This document shows positions 11,600 through 23,098 of a DNA stretch of 64,000 nucleotides, piece after piece. Below the pieces are notes generated by a model. It saw nothing but the letters and a program-made list of their open reading frames with translations, did no database searches and had not been told where the DNA came from. How positions within the stretch are numbered: the first letter of the stretch is position 1; every line of letters begins with the position of its first letter. The translations under genes and the position numbers were made by a program. This DNA is from Utricularia gibba (Eukaryota > Streptophyta > Magnoliopsida > Lamiales > Lentibulariaceae). The stretch lies in the NCBI GenBank assembly GCA_002189035.1, contig NEEC01000019.1:992001-1056000 (forward strand), written 5' to 3'.

Positions 11600-14500
11600 C
11601 TATGAGCTTCGTCTTCTCCGTTTCCTCTTCCCGCGCCGGTCATCGCTATCAGATGATTCACCTGAAGAAGATGATCCTGGCATCATCGGAGTCGGATGCA
11701 GGTGCTGTCTGCTGCTGCATTATGAGCCTCGGCATGTTCTTCAGATACTCCCGCAGGCTCTCGGTGATCCCTCCCAGACCGATCGAAGTGAAGAAGTTGA
11801 TCGCAAACCTCGTATTCTTAGGGTTATCCTTGGGAAGATGGACTCAAAAGACTCCTCCATGCTTGGATCATTGAGGCGTTCGTTAAGCTGCCGAATGCCG
11901 AGGTGCTCCGACACTTCCTGTAAAGCATATCAACTTGATGAAGCGAACAGGAATTAGCAGATCAGAAAACTAACAAGAACAGGCGAAGGAATCCATTGGT
12001 ACCTGTAAGAGAATCTTGATGAAAATACGGGAAGAAGAAGTTGTATCTTCTTCCGTCATTTTGGCAACATTGCGCAGTTTGTTGGTCCCCAGCCTATGGA
12101 TCATGGAGTACTGCTGGACAAAACACGTATCGAAGTTCTCCTGATAAATTTTCTTCTTCATACAGAGGGTACCTCCGAGGAGGCCATAGAATTGGAGGTA
12201 GATTCGCTCCTGACTGCAGCACCCCAGCAGCATGATGCACAGTTCCATCTGCGGGCCACATGAAGAAGGCATGGAGTACCAGATATGCCAAGAGTACAGG
12301 AAGCTTGTTCAATGAAAAAGCACTTACTTCCTGCCCAGGCTCAAGCTTGATGCATAGCAACTTGTGCCCAGCTTCTTCATATGTAGCACTTGACATTATT
12401 GTCAAGTAAATTGTTCTTCGAAGATTGATTAAGTTGGTCTGTCTCATCCTTTATTTTCATTTCTTCTTCTTCTTCTTCTTACTCCGACTCCTCGTCATCG
12501 TCGTCTGAGTCCCCCTCCGCATCGTTGTCATCAGATTGTTCACCCAGCATTTGCTTCTTTAGGTCTTCATAGTGCTTCTCAATCTCAGTGAACTGAGGAT
12601 CAGGCTTGAAAATATCTGAATCAACTAGCATAGTGCGTCAGAGAGGTGCTACTTGACGGAGCAAAACTATTGCATAATTCAAACAAGCTTGTGATACCTT
12701 GGGCTATTTCAGGATCTATCTCATCGCTGAGGGAGACTTCATGGGTTAATTGGTCTTCCTCCTCAAGTAGATCCAATTCTGGACGAACGGCGGGATGATC
12801 CTGCAACACCATCAAATAAAGCAAGCAACGCATATGACTCTTTGGAATACGAATCCGGTGATAGATATCTGACCTGAAACTTAGCTCTTCGCAACCCAAA
12901 CACGCATGTCAATTCCTCCTTCGGTGAGAATTCCACGAAATCGGTCAAATATAACTGTTGGGAGAGGGGACCAAGGGGTTTAGGTGACAACAAAAAAAGA
13001 AAAGGTAGTAGAGAAGTACTTGGTAGTAACTAGATAATATCGTAGAATATGAATTTGTTCATTTGAAAGGAATTACATGTTAGAAGAGAAATGGCTCACC
13101 ATTCAACAACCGAGGAGAAAGGTCCTGCAGTATGGCTCCACATTCTGTGACAAAACCAACTGCAACTTCAACACTATCATCAGTAGCCTTCTCCAGCAAC
13201 AGAACCAACAACTCAAGAGCGATAAGCTCATGCATTACCTGCTGGTTTACCAGATGTGCAATGAATTAAACTGCGGCAAAGAGTTGAGGCTGCCAAAAAT
13301 CCTCAAACATAAAGATCATGTTTGAAGTCTGAAAAAGAAAAAAGACAGTAGAATATCAAAAGAAAAGAAACCAAGCCGCAAACCTTGTCATTGCGCTTGT
13401 ATGCACGCTGAAACTGCAATATGATCCTCCAACAAAAAATCACCCATTTCTGGGAATTTCGTGTTGAAGACAGATACTAGAGCTGCAAAAACATCTGTAA
13501 AACCAGGAGAAGCCATCTGAGACTTCATACATGACCGAGAAAATAGCCCTCTTCCACGTATCAGATTCTCAGCAAACAACTCAGGAATAATATTCTTTAT
13601 GTTAGTTGCATTCACCTTATTCACCAACCCGTTAATGCTTTTCCTCAAGGCATCCCAAGTCATTCTCTGGTAGTCAATGCTGCTCTTGTCCTGGATATCT
13701 TTCATCCTGGCCAACTTGCAAGGTGGAATATACATTCCCCCAATTCTCCCCAAGTTTGCATTTGGCGCAGCATTGCTTTCCAGCTTTTTCACCGTTGATG
13801 AATCACTTCCTGGTAATCTCCCATCATATTATTAGTCCTGCCATTCCCATTACTCGATGCATGTACATCGCCAATATCATCATTTTGTTTATATTCTCGC
13901 CTGCTCTCCCTAACCCACCGCCTCTCTCTCTCTCTCTCTCTCGTGTCGTCCCCCTCATCATCATACTTACTGTAATATTCCACCTCTTTGTGCATACACT
14001 CGTCCTTCAGAATCGTCATCATCACCTTGTCTTTCTACACTGCCATCTTTCCATCCATAATAAACCTTTCGTTTATCAGCCCTATCTCTTAGAGCCCTCT
14101 TGTCAGCAACATCTTCATTACTTCCCCCTGGACTCCCATCTTCATTGATGCATCCGTCACCCCGACCTGTCTTACCACCCTTTTCAACGTCATCATCATC
14201 CATTTGTCTTTCCCTCCTACGTTCCTTCCTACCATCATTCCTCCTTTGCCTGTCAACCCTATCTCTCTGACCCCATCTTCCAACATCATCCTCATCTCTA
14301 CGTCTTTCGCTCCTTCATCCCTTCCATTATCATAATTGTATCTTCCATCCCTACCTCTGTCCATTTCAACATCGCGTTCATCACTTCGCCTATCTTTTCT
14401 AACACTCATATCATCATGCACGCGTTTTCCGCTAATACCACTGCAGCCCCCTTCACCAAAATCATTGTTATCCCTCCAACCTTCACTTTTATCATCCTTA

Positions 14501-15189
14501 CCGTAATCATGCTTTTTCTTTCTACCCTTCTCACTATGATCCTCCTTTTTGACATCTCTGGCTCTTCTAAAATCCCCCTGCCATGATATCCTTTGGATAT
14601 GCCATGTCTATCTCTGCAATCCACCTTTTCAGCCTCAGCACCCTGGTTCCATTCTCTTCTCTTACTACTGTCTTTTCTAGGACTGTCAGAATCATGTCTA
14701 TCACCTTCTACATCGCTATCCTTATCATGCTCAGAGTCATAATATTTTTGCCTGTCCTGACCCGAATTTTAAATATTAGCATTTGAAAAGTAGCAGCATG
14801 GGTGGCATACACCACTAATTTTTGCAAGAAAGTCCAATTTCAGCCACAGATATGACTCTATATAGCTAGCTAACAGAAGAACGTAGTCACAATAAGAAAC
14901 TTCGAAGCGCTACAGCCGCCAGAGAAAAAAAAAATGGTATAAAATAAATAATAAAAAAGGCGAAGAGGAGTAATTTATCGATTTACAATGCAACAAACGC
15001 ATACTTTTAAACTACACGAATGGCTAAGTGCAAAGCTCATACACATCTTTAGCAGCAACAAAAATTCAACACCTCCAGTACTAGCAGCCCAAACACTATT
15101 AGTAACTCGAGCTGATTAACATAAGAAATAATAACTATTTACTGTGAGGCGCTGGCTACTTACCGTTTTGCGATTCTTGTGCCATCCAT
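11600..15189 (-). pseudogene. Pre-mRNA splicing factor CWC22 homologue, decayed and with introns kept
   Basis: CWC22 is a spliceosomal MIF4G/MA3 protein that recruits eIF4A3 for exon-junction deposition. Recognisable pieces on the minus strand: a charged Arg/Asp/Glu-rich N-terminal part (13800-14760), the MIF4G start at 13388-13792 (GGMYIPPCKLARM, RKSINGLVNKVNATNIKNII), HPAVRPELDLLEEEDQLTHE (12690-12800), [20 protein letters not shown] (about 12375-12440), MA3 pieces (TNKLRNVAK, TEEDTTSSSRIFIK) and [20 protein letters not shown] (about 11740-11800). Damage: frameshifts near 14574, 14310, 13977, 13830, 13428, 12440, 11832 and 11690; in-frame stops near 13266-13268 and 12480; loss of about 20 residues between NVAK and TEEDTT, and of some residues after IDMRV. 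Introns remain, so it is not a processed copy. The density of lesions, far above that of neighbours, points to a pseudogene; a locally bad assembly is the alternative. Start at 15189 or 15185. Confidence 0.82.
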
Positions 15190-15481
15190 TTTCCAAATCT
15201 TTTGGTATGATTAACTGGAATTGCACTCTTTCACTTTCTCACAGCGCTCCAGCAGTGGAGTTCCGATTTTGTGTCACCAAATCCATCAACTCAGCAGAAG
15301 ACTTCTTCGAGGGTTAACCAACCAGCGTCACTCCCACCTTCGGAACCAGAATTTTGAAATCGTTATCCGTTAAACATGAAATCTGCGATAAAAAGAAAAC
15401 ATATTACCAGAGAAGTTAATTGAACTTCCATTAACTAATGGATCGAAGTTTCTGAATCAAAAAATTGGAAAATGAGTCCCT

Positions 15482-15487
15482 ATGACC
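15482..15487. repeat. Left target-site duplication of the outer LTR
   Basis: ATGACC directly precedes the LTR start TGTAATACCC; the same six bases follow the LTR end at 23093-23098. LTR elements duplicate five bases as a rule, so the first A may match by chance. Confidence 0.85.
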
Positions 15488-16536
15488 TGTAATACCCGGG
15501 CTCAGGGCCCGCGGTAGTATGGCGAAGGAGAGGGTGCAAGGTGGCGTGTGACTTGGCTGAACAGTTAATTGAGACCAGCATGGACCCAAGCATGGACTAC
15601 AGGGTCTTCAGGCTAGGCTCGTCGAATTTAGGTAGAATCCGTTAGGTCTACGTAGAGGTCCAATTAGTGGAAACAAACCCTGGGCGGGAGGATCAACATT
15701 TGGAAGAAAGAAGACGCACGCCCAAGGGAGAAAGAAGGAGAACTTGCGCCAAAGGAGAAGAAACTCGTGCAAAGGTAAAGACTTTATGGTAGAACTATGC
15801 TGCAGGATAGATTTGGTGGAAGCTAGGTTAGTGTGCCGAGATATGGTTCATGATCCTTAAATCCTCAGTGTGATCGAGGCATTGTGAGCTACGGTGGGAT
15901 TGGGGAGTGCACCCCCAATGGCAACATGACGAAACCGTGGATGGTAATGCCACATGAGCAATAAGCGGGGCCATCGAACTACGGTTATGACGGCAACGCT
16001 GAGCACTCGTGCTCAATGGGAGAGATGCCAAACGTGTGGGATTCTGTGTGGATAGGTGCTTGGACTAGTTACGAAAACAACGGAGATGCCTTGGATGGGC
16101 AGCATGTCGATATGAGAAGTTACTGAGATGCCTCGCAAGTGCAGTGTGTGGGAAATTGTGGCGATACTTTTTGTGGATGAGAAACTTCGTGGATGTATAT
16201 AGTTTATGCTTAGAGAGGAGCCGTGTGACATGGGACTAACTCCCCTTACTCTTTCCTATGTAGGTGGCGTGGCTGATGGCGAGACGAGTGCAGCAGAGAC
16301 GGATGTGGATTGAGGCGTGATTGGTAGGATGTGTGGAGGATGGTTGTGTGGCGAGGCTTGCTGCCTTATTTCCCTCTTCGTGACTTAGTATTATTTTCCT
16401 TGCTTGTTGAGCTCGTTTTCCCTTATGTTGTGGCGTCGTGCACCTAGGCTTGCTACCTTGTGTTGGAACCTTGACTCTTGTTGCTTGATAAAATTGCTAT
16501 TGCGTTACATGTGCTGCATGATGAGTCATGGCGAAG

Positions 16537-17120
16537 TGATGAGTCACATGAAGATAATGAAGTGTATTTAAAAAATGATGAGAAGTTTGTCCAAGTGAAC
16601 ACATTAGAGACAAAGATGATTCCAACGGGACCAATGACTAGGAGCAAGAGCAAGATGCTTGAAGATACACTTAAGGCTATACTCAATACAATTAGAATTA
16701 AACATGGGCTTGAAGACATCCTATCAAAAGAGCTCAACTATTTGAAGATGGATTTATCTTAGAGCATTGGGCTTGTTGTTTGACCCAAGTAATGTTAGAG
16801 TCCAATCCTAGAGTATAAATACTCTAAAATTGTACTCTTTAAGGATCTTTAGTCATTTCATGTATGTTGTGAGGATTCTACTTTTCTTTGAGTGTTTGAA
16901 CACTCTTAACTTATCAAGTTTTGAGCATGTGGCGTTCTAGGATTATCACTTCCAATCAATCACTCTTTTCTAAAGTGTGGCTCCTAATTTTCTTTGTTTT
17001 GAAGTCTGATTGCAAGAGATTCATTCTCTTGAGGGTAGACTTGGGTGGGTTCTCTTCTAAGCTTCAAAATCACCTCTTGTTCGTGGGTTGCTAATCTCTA
17101 TAGATTAGAAGGTCACATCA
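16537..17120 (+). repeat. 5' long terminal repeat (584 bp)
   Basis: Begins TGATGAG and ends CACATCA; the near-identical partner is at 22327-22909. It contains a 60-70-codon open stretch (GPMTRSKSKMLEDTLKA) that corresponds to the pol C-terminal extension in the other LTR. Confidence 0.95.
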
Positions 17121-17122
17121 TT

Positions 17123-17134
17123 TGGTATCAGAGC
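17123..17134 (+). other. Primer-binding site, initiator tRNA-Met
   Basis: TGGTATCAGAGC starts two bases after the 5' LTR. This is the standard plant primer site complementary to the 3' end of initiator methionine tRNA. Confidence 0.92.
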
Positions 17135-17647
17135 ATTCCGATACTTCACCCATTGCAACAAGTAATATATTTCCTATTCTCTTTTATTTGAATAACTCAT
17201 TCCTTCTCATTTTACTTGTCCCTACATCTCATTGGACTTTTCTCTTTCTTTATTGCCCATCCCTCTTTTTCTACAATCCCACAAGTAACGTACCTCGGGT
17301 TTAGTGCCCTTCCACCTAATTTTCCTATTCTCATTTGTTCATTGTCCATTCTTTTGGTTTATGCACTGCAACAAGCAACAAACTTACATCCATCACACTT
17401 CTCCTCTGTATCGTGAGTCAGTTAACACTGCCACCCTCACCAAACCCCATCATGACACCTTAACCCATACCAATTTGGAAGTGATTAGTTCGTTAGATGC
17501 CATGAGAACAAGCATGATGACATTAAAGAGTGCATCAAGGACTTGAAGCTTGAGGATTGAGTGTTAAACCTTGTGTGTGTTTCGTAGTTCTTTTAGTTTA
17601 GTCTCTTTTCTTCCTTGTTGCTCGTTTTCTTTTGTCTTGTATTTAGG

Positions 17648-18860
17648 ATGTCAAATTCCAGAAGTGAGCATGAAAAGGATGACTCACCGGATGAGAGGTT
17701 CACTTTGAAAGCTATGCAACAGGAATTCACAAGATTGCATCGCATTCTGGAAAACATAAATGTCAGGCTTGATGAACACGAAAATTCTTTGCAAAATGTT
17801 GCAAGAGCCCGAAGACAAGATAATTATGCTGCTGGAAGGGGTCGAGGCATTCAAATGCATCAACGCATCAACACTGAACATGACTTAAGTGATCAACGAA
17901 GTGCAAGGACCGTTGGAAGAAGAGATCGAATCCTGAATTCTGATGAAGAAGATGACTACCTTGAACATGGTGAAAATGATTTTGTACAAGGTGATACAAG
18001 AAGATTTCGAGATCAGGGAGGCAGAAGAGATGGAGGAAGAATTGGAAAGGATCTTAACAACATCAAGATGAAGATACCTCAATTTTAAGGAAAGAATGAT
18101 CCAGATGCATATCTCCAATGGGAAACAAGAGTAGAACATGTGTTTGATTGCAACAACTTCTCTGAAGAAAAGAAAATCAGATTGGCCTCCATGGAATTTA
18201 GTGACTATGCTGTAATTTGGTGGGATCAATTGGTTGCTAAAAGAAGGATTGACTCTGAAGAACCAATTCATAATTGGGCTGAGATGAAAAGAGTCATGAG
18301 GAGGCGATTTGTTCCAAACCACTACCAAAGAGATGTTTATCAACGTTTACAGAATCTCAAATAGGGATCAAGGTCAGTGGAGGAATATTGGCAGGAAATG
18401 GAGATCTTGATGATTAGAGCCAATGTGCATGAAGATAAGGAAGCAACCATGGCTAGGTTTCTTCATGGGATGAATAAGGAGATTGGAAATATTGTGGAGC
18501 TTCATCACTACATTGAGATGGAGGACATGATTCATATGGCCACAAAAGTTGAGAAACAACTATCTAGCAAGAGTTTCTCTCGAGATTTCAACAAGAAAAC
18601 TTCTGGTTCGAAATTTGGAGGCACCAAGGAGATGCTGGAGAAAAATAAAGGGAGGTCCTCCATGGAAAACTTCAAATTCGACATTCCATCAAGTTCCAAG
18701 CAAGGAGAGCGAACAACACCTCCAAAGGGCACTACAAGGAACATAAAATGTTTCAAGTGCTTGGGGCATAGACATATTGCTTCTGAATGTCCAAATAGAC
18801 GAGCAATGGTGATAAGAAGCAATGGAGAAGTGGTTAGTGAAGATGAGGATGATCTGGTGG
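17648..18860 (+). pseudogene. gag: Ty3/gypsy gag
   Basis: Starts MSNSRSEHEKDDSPDERFTL. The retrotransposon gag core is readable (WWDQLVAKRR, RRRFVPNHYQRDVYQRLQNL, VEEYWQEMEIL), followed by a zinc knuckle CFKCLGHRHIASEC at about 18748-18790. Two in-frame stops break it: TAA at 18086-18088 between KIPQF and GKNDPDAY, and TAG at 18362-18364 between RLQNLK and GSRSVEEY. In related elements both positions usually carry glutamine, so each can be explained by one C-to-T change. No frameshift is needed in gag. Confidence 0.88.
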
Positions 18861-21800
18861 AAACAGAAGCTGAATTGAGTGATGAGGATGAATTGCCTGT
18901 TTCTGGAGAAGTATTAGTAACTCGAAGGACACTTAACATTGGAGTGAAGGATAATGATGAACAAAGGGAAAACTTGTTTCAAACTCGGTGCTTTGTTAAT
19001 GGAAAAGTCTGCAGCCTGATTATTGATGGAGGTAGTTGCACCAATGTTGCCAGCAACATCTTGGTGGAGAAATTGAGACTACCAACCGTGAGGCATCCTA
19101 AGCCTTACAATTTACAATGGTTCAATGAAGGAAGTGAGGTAAAGGTTACCAAACAAGTACTTGTGACGTTTTCCATAGGGAGATATGAAGATGAAGTTCC
19201 ATGTGATGTTGTCCCTATGCATGCAAGTCATATTCTTCTTGGGAGGCCTTGGGAATATGATAAAAGAGCATTTCATGATGGTTTCAAGAACAAGTATTCG
19301 TTTAATCATAATGGACGCTCCATCACACTTGCTCCATTATCTCCAAAGGAGGCACATGAAGATCAAGTCAAAATCCTTAGTGATGCTAGAGCCCTGCATA
19401 GTGCTAATGGAAAACACCAGGAGGTCGTGCCTAAGGGAGAAGAGATGAGTGGAGTGAAAATGAGTTGAAAAAAAATTCGAAAAAGTGGAGAGAAAAGAAG
19501 AGATGGGAAGGAATTGAGTGAAAAAATGGATGACAATGAGTGCAAAACAAAAAGTGGAAACATTAGTGTTTTAGAAATTGAGAGAATGGATGAGAGTCTA
19601 TTAGCAAGACCAAGGGAAATTAGACACTCACTTCATGCTAGGCTACCAATTCTTCTACTTATGTACAAGAATGAAGTTACTACTTTCCCTAACAATACTT
19701 CACCCATTCCATCTTGTATTGTGTCTGTCTTACAAGTATATGAAGATGTATTTCCAAAAGAACTTCAAGGCCTACCTCCCCTTAGAGGGATTGAGCATCA
19801 AATTGACCTTGTGCCTGGAGCACAACTCCCAAACCGACCAGCCTACCGAGCTAATCCAGAGGAGACGAAGGAAATACAAAAGCAAGTTGAGGAATTGATG
19901 TCTAGAGGATTTGTGCATGAGAGCATGAGCCCTTGCTCTGTGCCGGTGTTATTGGTTCCAAAGTCTGATGGAACTTGGCGGATGTGCACTGATTGTCGAG
20001 CCATCAACAACATCACAATCAAGTATAGACATCCTATCCCTAGACTTGAAGATATGCTTGATGAATTGCATGGTGCTTATGTTTTTACTAAGATAGATTT
20101 GAGAAGTGGATATCATCAGATTCGAATGAAGGAGGGTGATGAGTGGAAAATCGCTTTTAAAACTAAGTTTGGTTTGTATGAGTGGGTTGTTATGCCTTTT
20201 GGATTAACTAATGCTCCTAGCACCTTTATGAGATTGATGAATCATGTTCTTAGGCCTTTTATAGGTAGATTTGTAGTTGTTTATTTTGATGATATTCTGA
20301 TATATAGTAAGAGTATTGAGTAACATGTAGGGCATTTGAAAGATGTGTTAGATACTCTTAGAAAAGAGAAGTTGTTTGCCAACATCAAGAAGTGTGTTTT
20401 TTGCACAAATAGTGTCTCTTTTCTTGGGTATGTTGTAAGCGATGCAAGAGTAGGTGTAGATGAAGAGAAAGTGAGAGCAATAAAAGAATGACCAACACCT
20501 ACTTCAGTTGGTGAAGTTCGGAGTTTTCATGGTTTAACAAATTTCTATAGACGGTTTGTTAAGGACTTCAGCTCTATAGCAGCACCCCTCACTCAATTGA
20601 TCAAGAAAAATCATGCATTTCATTGGGGAGACGAGAAGGAACACGCCTTCAAACAACTCAAGGATAAGCTTTGCTCAACACCTCTCCTAGTACTTCCAAA
20701 TTTTTCTGATAGTTTTGAAATTGAATGTGATGCATCAGGTTTAGGTATTGGTGTGTATTGATGCAAAATGGACGTCCACTTGCTTATTTTAGTTAGAAGC
20801 TTCATGATGCCACCCTCAACTATCCAACATATGACAAAGAGTTGTATGCATTGGTTAGAGCTTTGGAGACATGGCAGCACTACTTATGGCCTAAGGAGTT
20901 CGTGATACACACTGATCATGAGTCTCTCAAACATTTGAAGGCTCAAGGAAAGCTGAATAAAAGACATGCTAAGTGGGTGGAATTCATTGACACATTCCCA
21001 TATGTGATCAAATACAAGAAAGGTAAAGAGAATGTGGTTGTTGATGCTTTATCTCGAAGGTACACTCTTTTAGCCACACTTGATGCGAGAATTCTTGGGT
21101 TTGCTTCCATTATTGACTTATATGCTGATGATCACGATTTTAAGGACATTTATAAGGCATGTGAACGTGCTCCATCTGGACTATTCTTTAAGAAAGATGG
21201 TTTTCTTTATAGGAAAGATAGGCTGTGCATTCATTCTTGCTCCATACATGATTTGATTGTTAGAGAAGCTCATGGTGGGGGACTAATGGGACATTTTTGT
21301 GTTAAAAAGACTCTTGATACTCTCACCCAACATTTCTTTTGGCCACACATGAGAAGGGATGTTGAAAGAATTTGTAATAGATGTATTTCTTGTAGGAAGG
21401 CTAAATCAACCACTGCCCCTAATGGTTTGTATACTCCACTCTCTACCCCTTCCCAACCATGGGTGGATATTTTATGGACTTTGTTTTAGGCTTACCTCAT
21501 ACCCAAAGGGGTAGAGATTCAATTTTTGTTGTTGTGGACAGATTTTCAAAGATGGCACACTTTATTCCTTGCCATAAAACTGATGATGCATCTCATGTGG
21601 CAGATCTCTTCTTTAGGAAAGTTGTTAGACTTCATGGTATGCCTCTCACTATTATCTCTGATCCAGATACCAGATTTCTCAGTCACTTTTGGAGAGTTCT
21701 TTGGAGTAAACTTGGCACTAAGCTGTTATACCCAACAACATGTCACCCTCAAACTGATAGGCAAACTGAGGTAACTAATCGCACACTTTCTACCTTACTT

Positions 21801-22560
21801 AGGATCAAATCTTAAGACTTGGGAGGAATGTTTGCCACTTATTGAGTTTGCTTACAATAGAACCATGCATCTCATTACTAAATTATCTCCCTTTGAAGTG
21901 GTTTATGGCTTTAATCCTCTTACACCTTTGGATATTTTACCTTTGCCTTGTGATGATAAAGTTAGTTTAGATGGCAAGAAGAGAGCTGAAGCAATCAGAA
22001 GATTGCATGAGAAGGTGAAACAACAGATTGAATGCAACAATGCAAAGTATGCATCAACAGCAAACAAGGGGAGACGCAAAGTTGTATTTGGACCTGGTGA
22101 TTGGGTTTGGCTTCATCTCAGGAAGGAGAGATTTCCCACCAAGAGAAAGTCAAAACTTCTACCTCGTGGAGATGGCCCTTTCCAAATTGTTGAGCGCATG
22201 AATGATAATGCATACAAGCTAGATTTACCAGGTGAGTATTCTGTTCATTCAACTTTCAATGTTGCTGATTTGTCTCTTTTCGACATGATACAGATTCAGG
22301 ACGAATCCTCTTAAAGAAGGGGGGGATGATGAGCCACAGGAAGACAATGAAGTGTATTTAAAGAATGATGAGAAGTTTGTCCAAGTGAACACATTAGAGA
22401 CAAAGATGATTCCAACGGGACCAATGACTAGGAGCAAGAGCAAGATGCTTGAAGATACACTTAAGGCTCTATTCAATACAATTGGAATTAAACATGGGCT
22501 TGAAGACATCCCATCAAAAGAGCTCAACTACTTGAAGATGGATTTATCTTAGAGCATTGG
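18861..22560 (+). pseudogene. pol: Ty3/gypsy pol: protease, RT, RNase H, integrase
   Basis: Domains in order: aspartic protease with IIDGGSCTNVAS (about 19019-19054); reverse transcriptase from about 19800 with [46 protein letters not shown] and the catalytic [10 protein letters not shown] (about 20282); RNase H with [11 protein letters not shown]; integrase zinc finger (H-x-H-x-C-x2-C type, [21 protein letters not shown], about 21330-21395) and catalytic core ([26 protein letters not shown]). Breaks: TGA 19466-19468, TAA 20321-20323, TGA 20489-20491, frameshift and TAG near 20757-20800, frameshift near 21470, frameshift near 21803, and a frameshift near 22295. After the last, the frame continues RTNPLKEGGDDEPQEDNEVY across the polypurine tract into the 3' LTR and stops after LKMDLS at about 22552. 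Confidence 0.9.
22313..22326 (+). other. Polypurine tract
   Basis: AAAGAAGGGGGGGA directly before the 3' LTR is the expected plus-strand priming site. The same bases encode KEGG in the extended pol frame. Confidence 0.9.
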
Positions 22561-22909
22561 GCTTGTTGTTTGGCCAAAGTAATGTTAGAGCCCAATCCTA
22601 AAGTATAAATACTCTAAAATTGTACTCTTTAAGGATCTTTAGTCATTTCATGTATGTTGTGAGGATTCTCCTCTTCTTTGAGTGCTTGAATACTCTTAAC
22701 TTATCAAGTTTTGAGCATGTGGCGTTCTAGGATTATCACTTCCAATCAATCACTCTTTTTTGAAGTGTGTCTCCTAATTTTCTTTGTTTCGAAGTCTGGT
22801 TGCAAGAGATTCATTCTCTTGAGGGTAAACTTGGGTGGGTTCTCTTCTAAGCTTCAAAATCATCTCTTGTTCGTGGTTGTTAATCTCTATAGATTAGAGG
22901 GTCACATCA
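22327..22909 (+). repeat. 3' long terminal repeat (583 bp)
   Basis: Begins TGATGAG and ends CACATCA; partner of 16537-17120, with about 26 substitutions and one single-base gap by eye. Confidence 0.95.
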
Positions 22910-23092
22910 TCAAGGGATCTAGCAAGGGATGCCATCAAGGATCGCCAGGTGCTAGAAATGGCGGAGTGGCAAAGGAAAGATGCATCCTTAACCGCATTCC
23001 TAACCCGCCCCATGATGATTGGGACACCAATACTGAGTGTTAGGTGTCGGTAATGGCCTTAACGTATTGGGTGCAGGTTATGGGTCGTTACA

Positions 23093-23098
23093 ATGACC
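23093..23098. repeat. Right target-site duplication of the outer LTR
   Basis: ATGACC, identical to 15482-15487. Confidence 0.85.

Larger units (their letters stand above)
16537..22909 (+). mobile_element. Ty3/gypsy LTR retrotransposon, 6.37 kb, defective
   Basis: Complete in structure: 5' LTR, primer-binding site, gag, protease, reverse transcriptase, RNase H, integrase, polypurine tract and 3' LTR. The order protease-RT-RNaseH-integrase defines Ty3/gypsy. Coding capacity is lost through several stops and frameshifts. The LTRs differ at roughly 26 of about 583 positions by my hand count (about 4.5%), so the insertion is not recent. The flanking five bases are CGAAG (16532-16536) and TCAAG (22910-22914), only three of which match. 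The lineage is probably one of those whose pol C-terminus reads into the LTR (CRM-like); this needs a phylogeny of the RT domain. Confidence 0.93.
15488..23092. mobile_element. Solo LTR interrupted by a nested Ty3/gypsy element
   Basis: The two outer parts, 15488-16536 (1049 bases) and 22910-23092 (183 bases), join into one LTR of about 1.23 kb. It begins TGTAATACCCGGG and ends GGTCGTTACA, so the ends form the short inverted repeat TGTAA/TTACA expected of an LTR, and it is flanked by the duplication ATGACC. No internal region or second LTR of this outer family is seen, so it is a solo LTR, produced by LTR-LTR recombination before the inner element inserted. The TGTAA...TTACA ends and length resemble large plant gypsy LTRs (Tekay/Del type); the lineage is inference only. 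It sits about 300 bases upstream of the CWC22 relic start. Confidence 0.82.

Noticed and set aside
13789-14421. Several overlapping low-complexity open stretches rich in Arg, Asp and Glu on the minus strand
   Set aside because: They are pieces of the charged N-terminal region of the CWC22 relic split by frameshifts, not separate genes.
16478-16762. 94-codon open stretch across the 5' LTR boundary
   Set aside because: It is the LTR copy of the pol C-terminal extension joined by chance to flanking DNA, not an independent gene.
17648-22560. Possible endogenous pararetrovirus
   Set aside because: Paired LTRs, an initiator tRNA-Met site right after the 5' LTR, and an integrase domain after RNase H identify a Ty3/gypsy retrotransposon instead.
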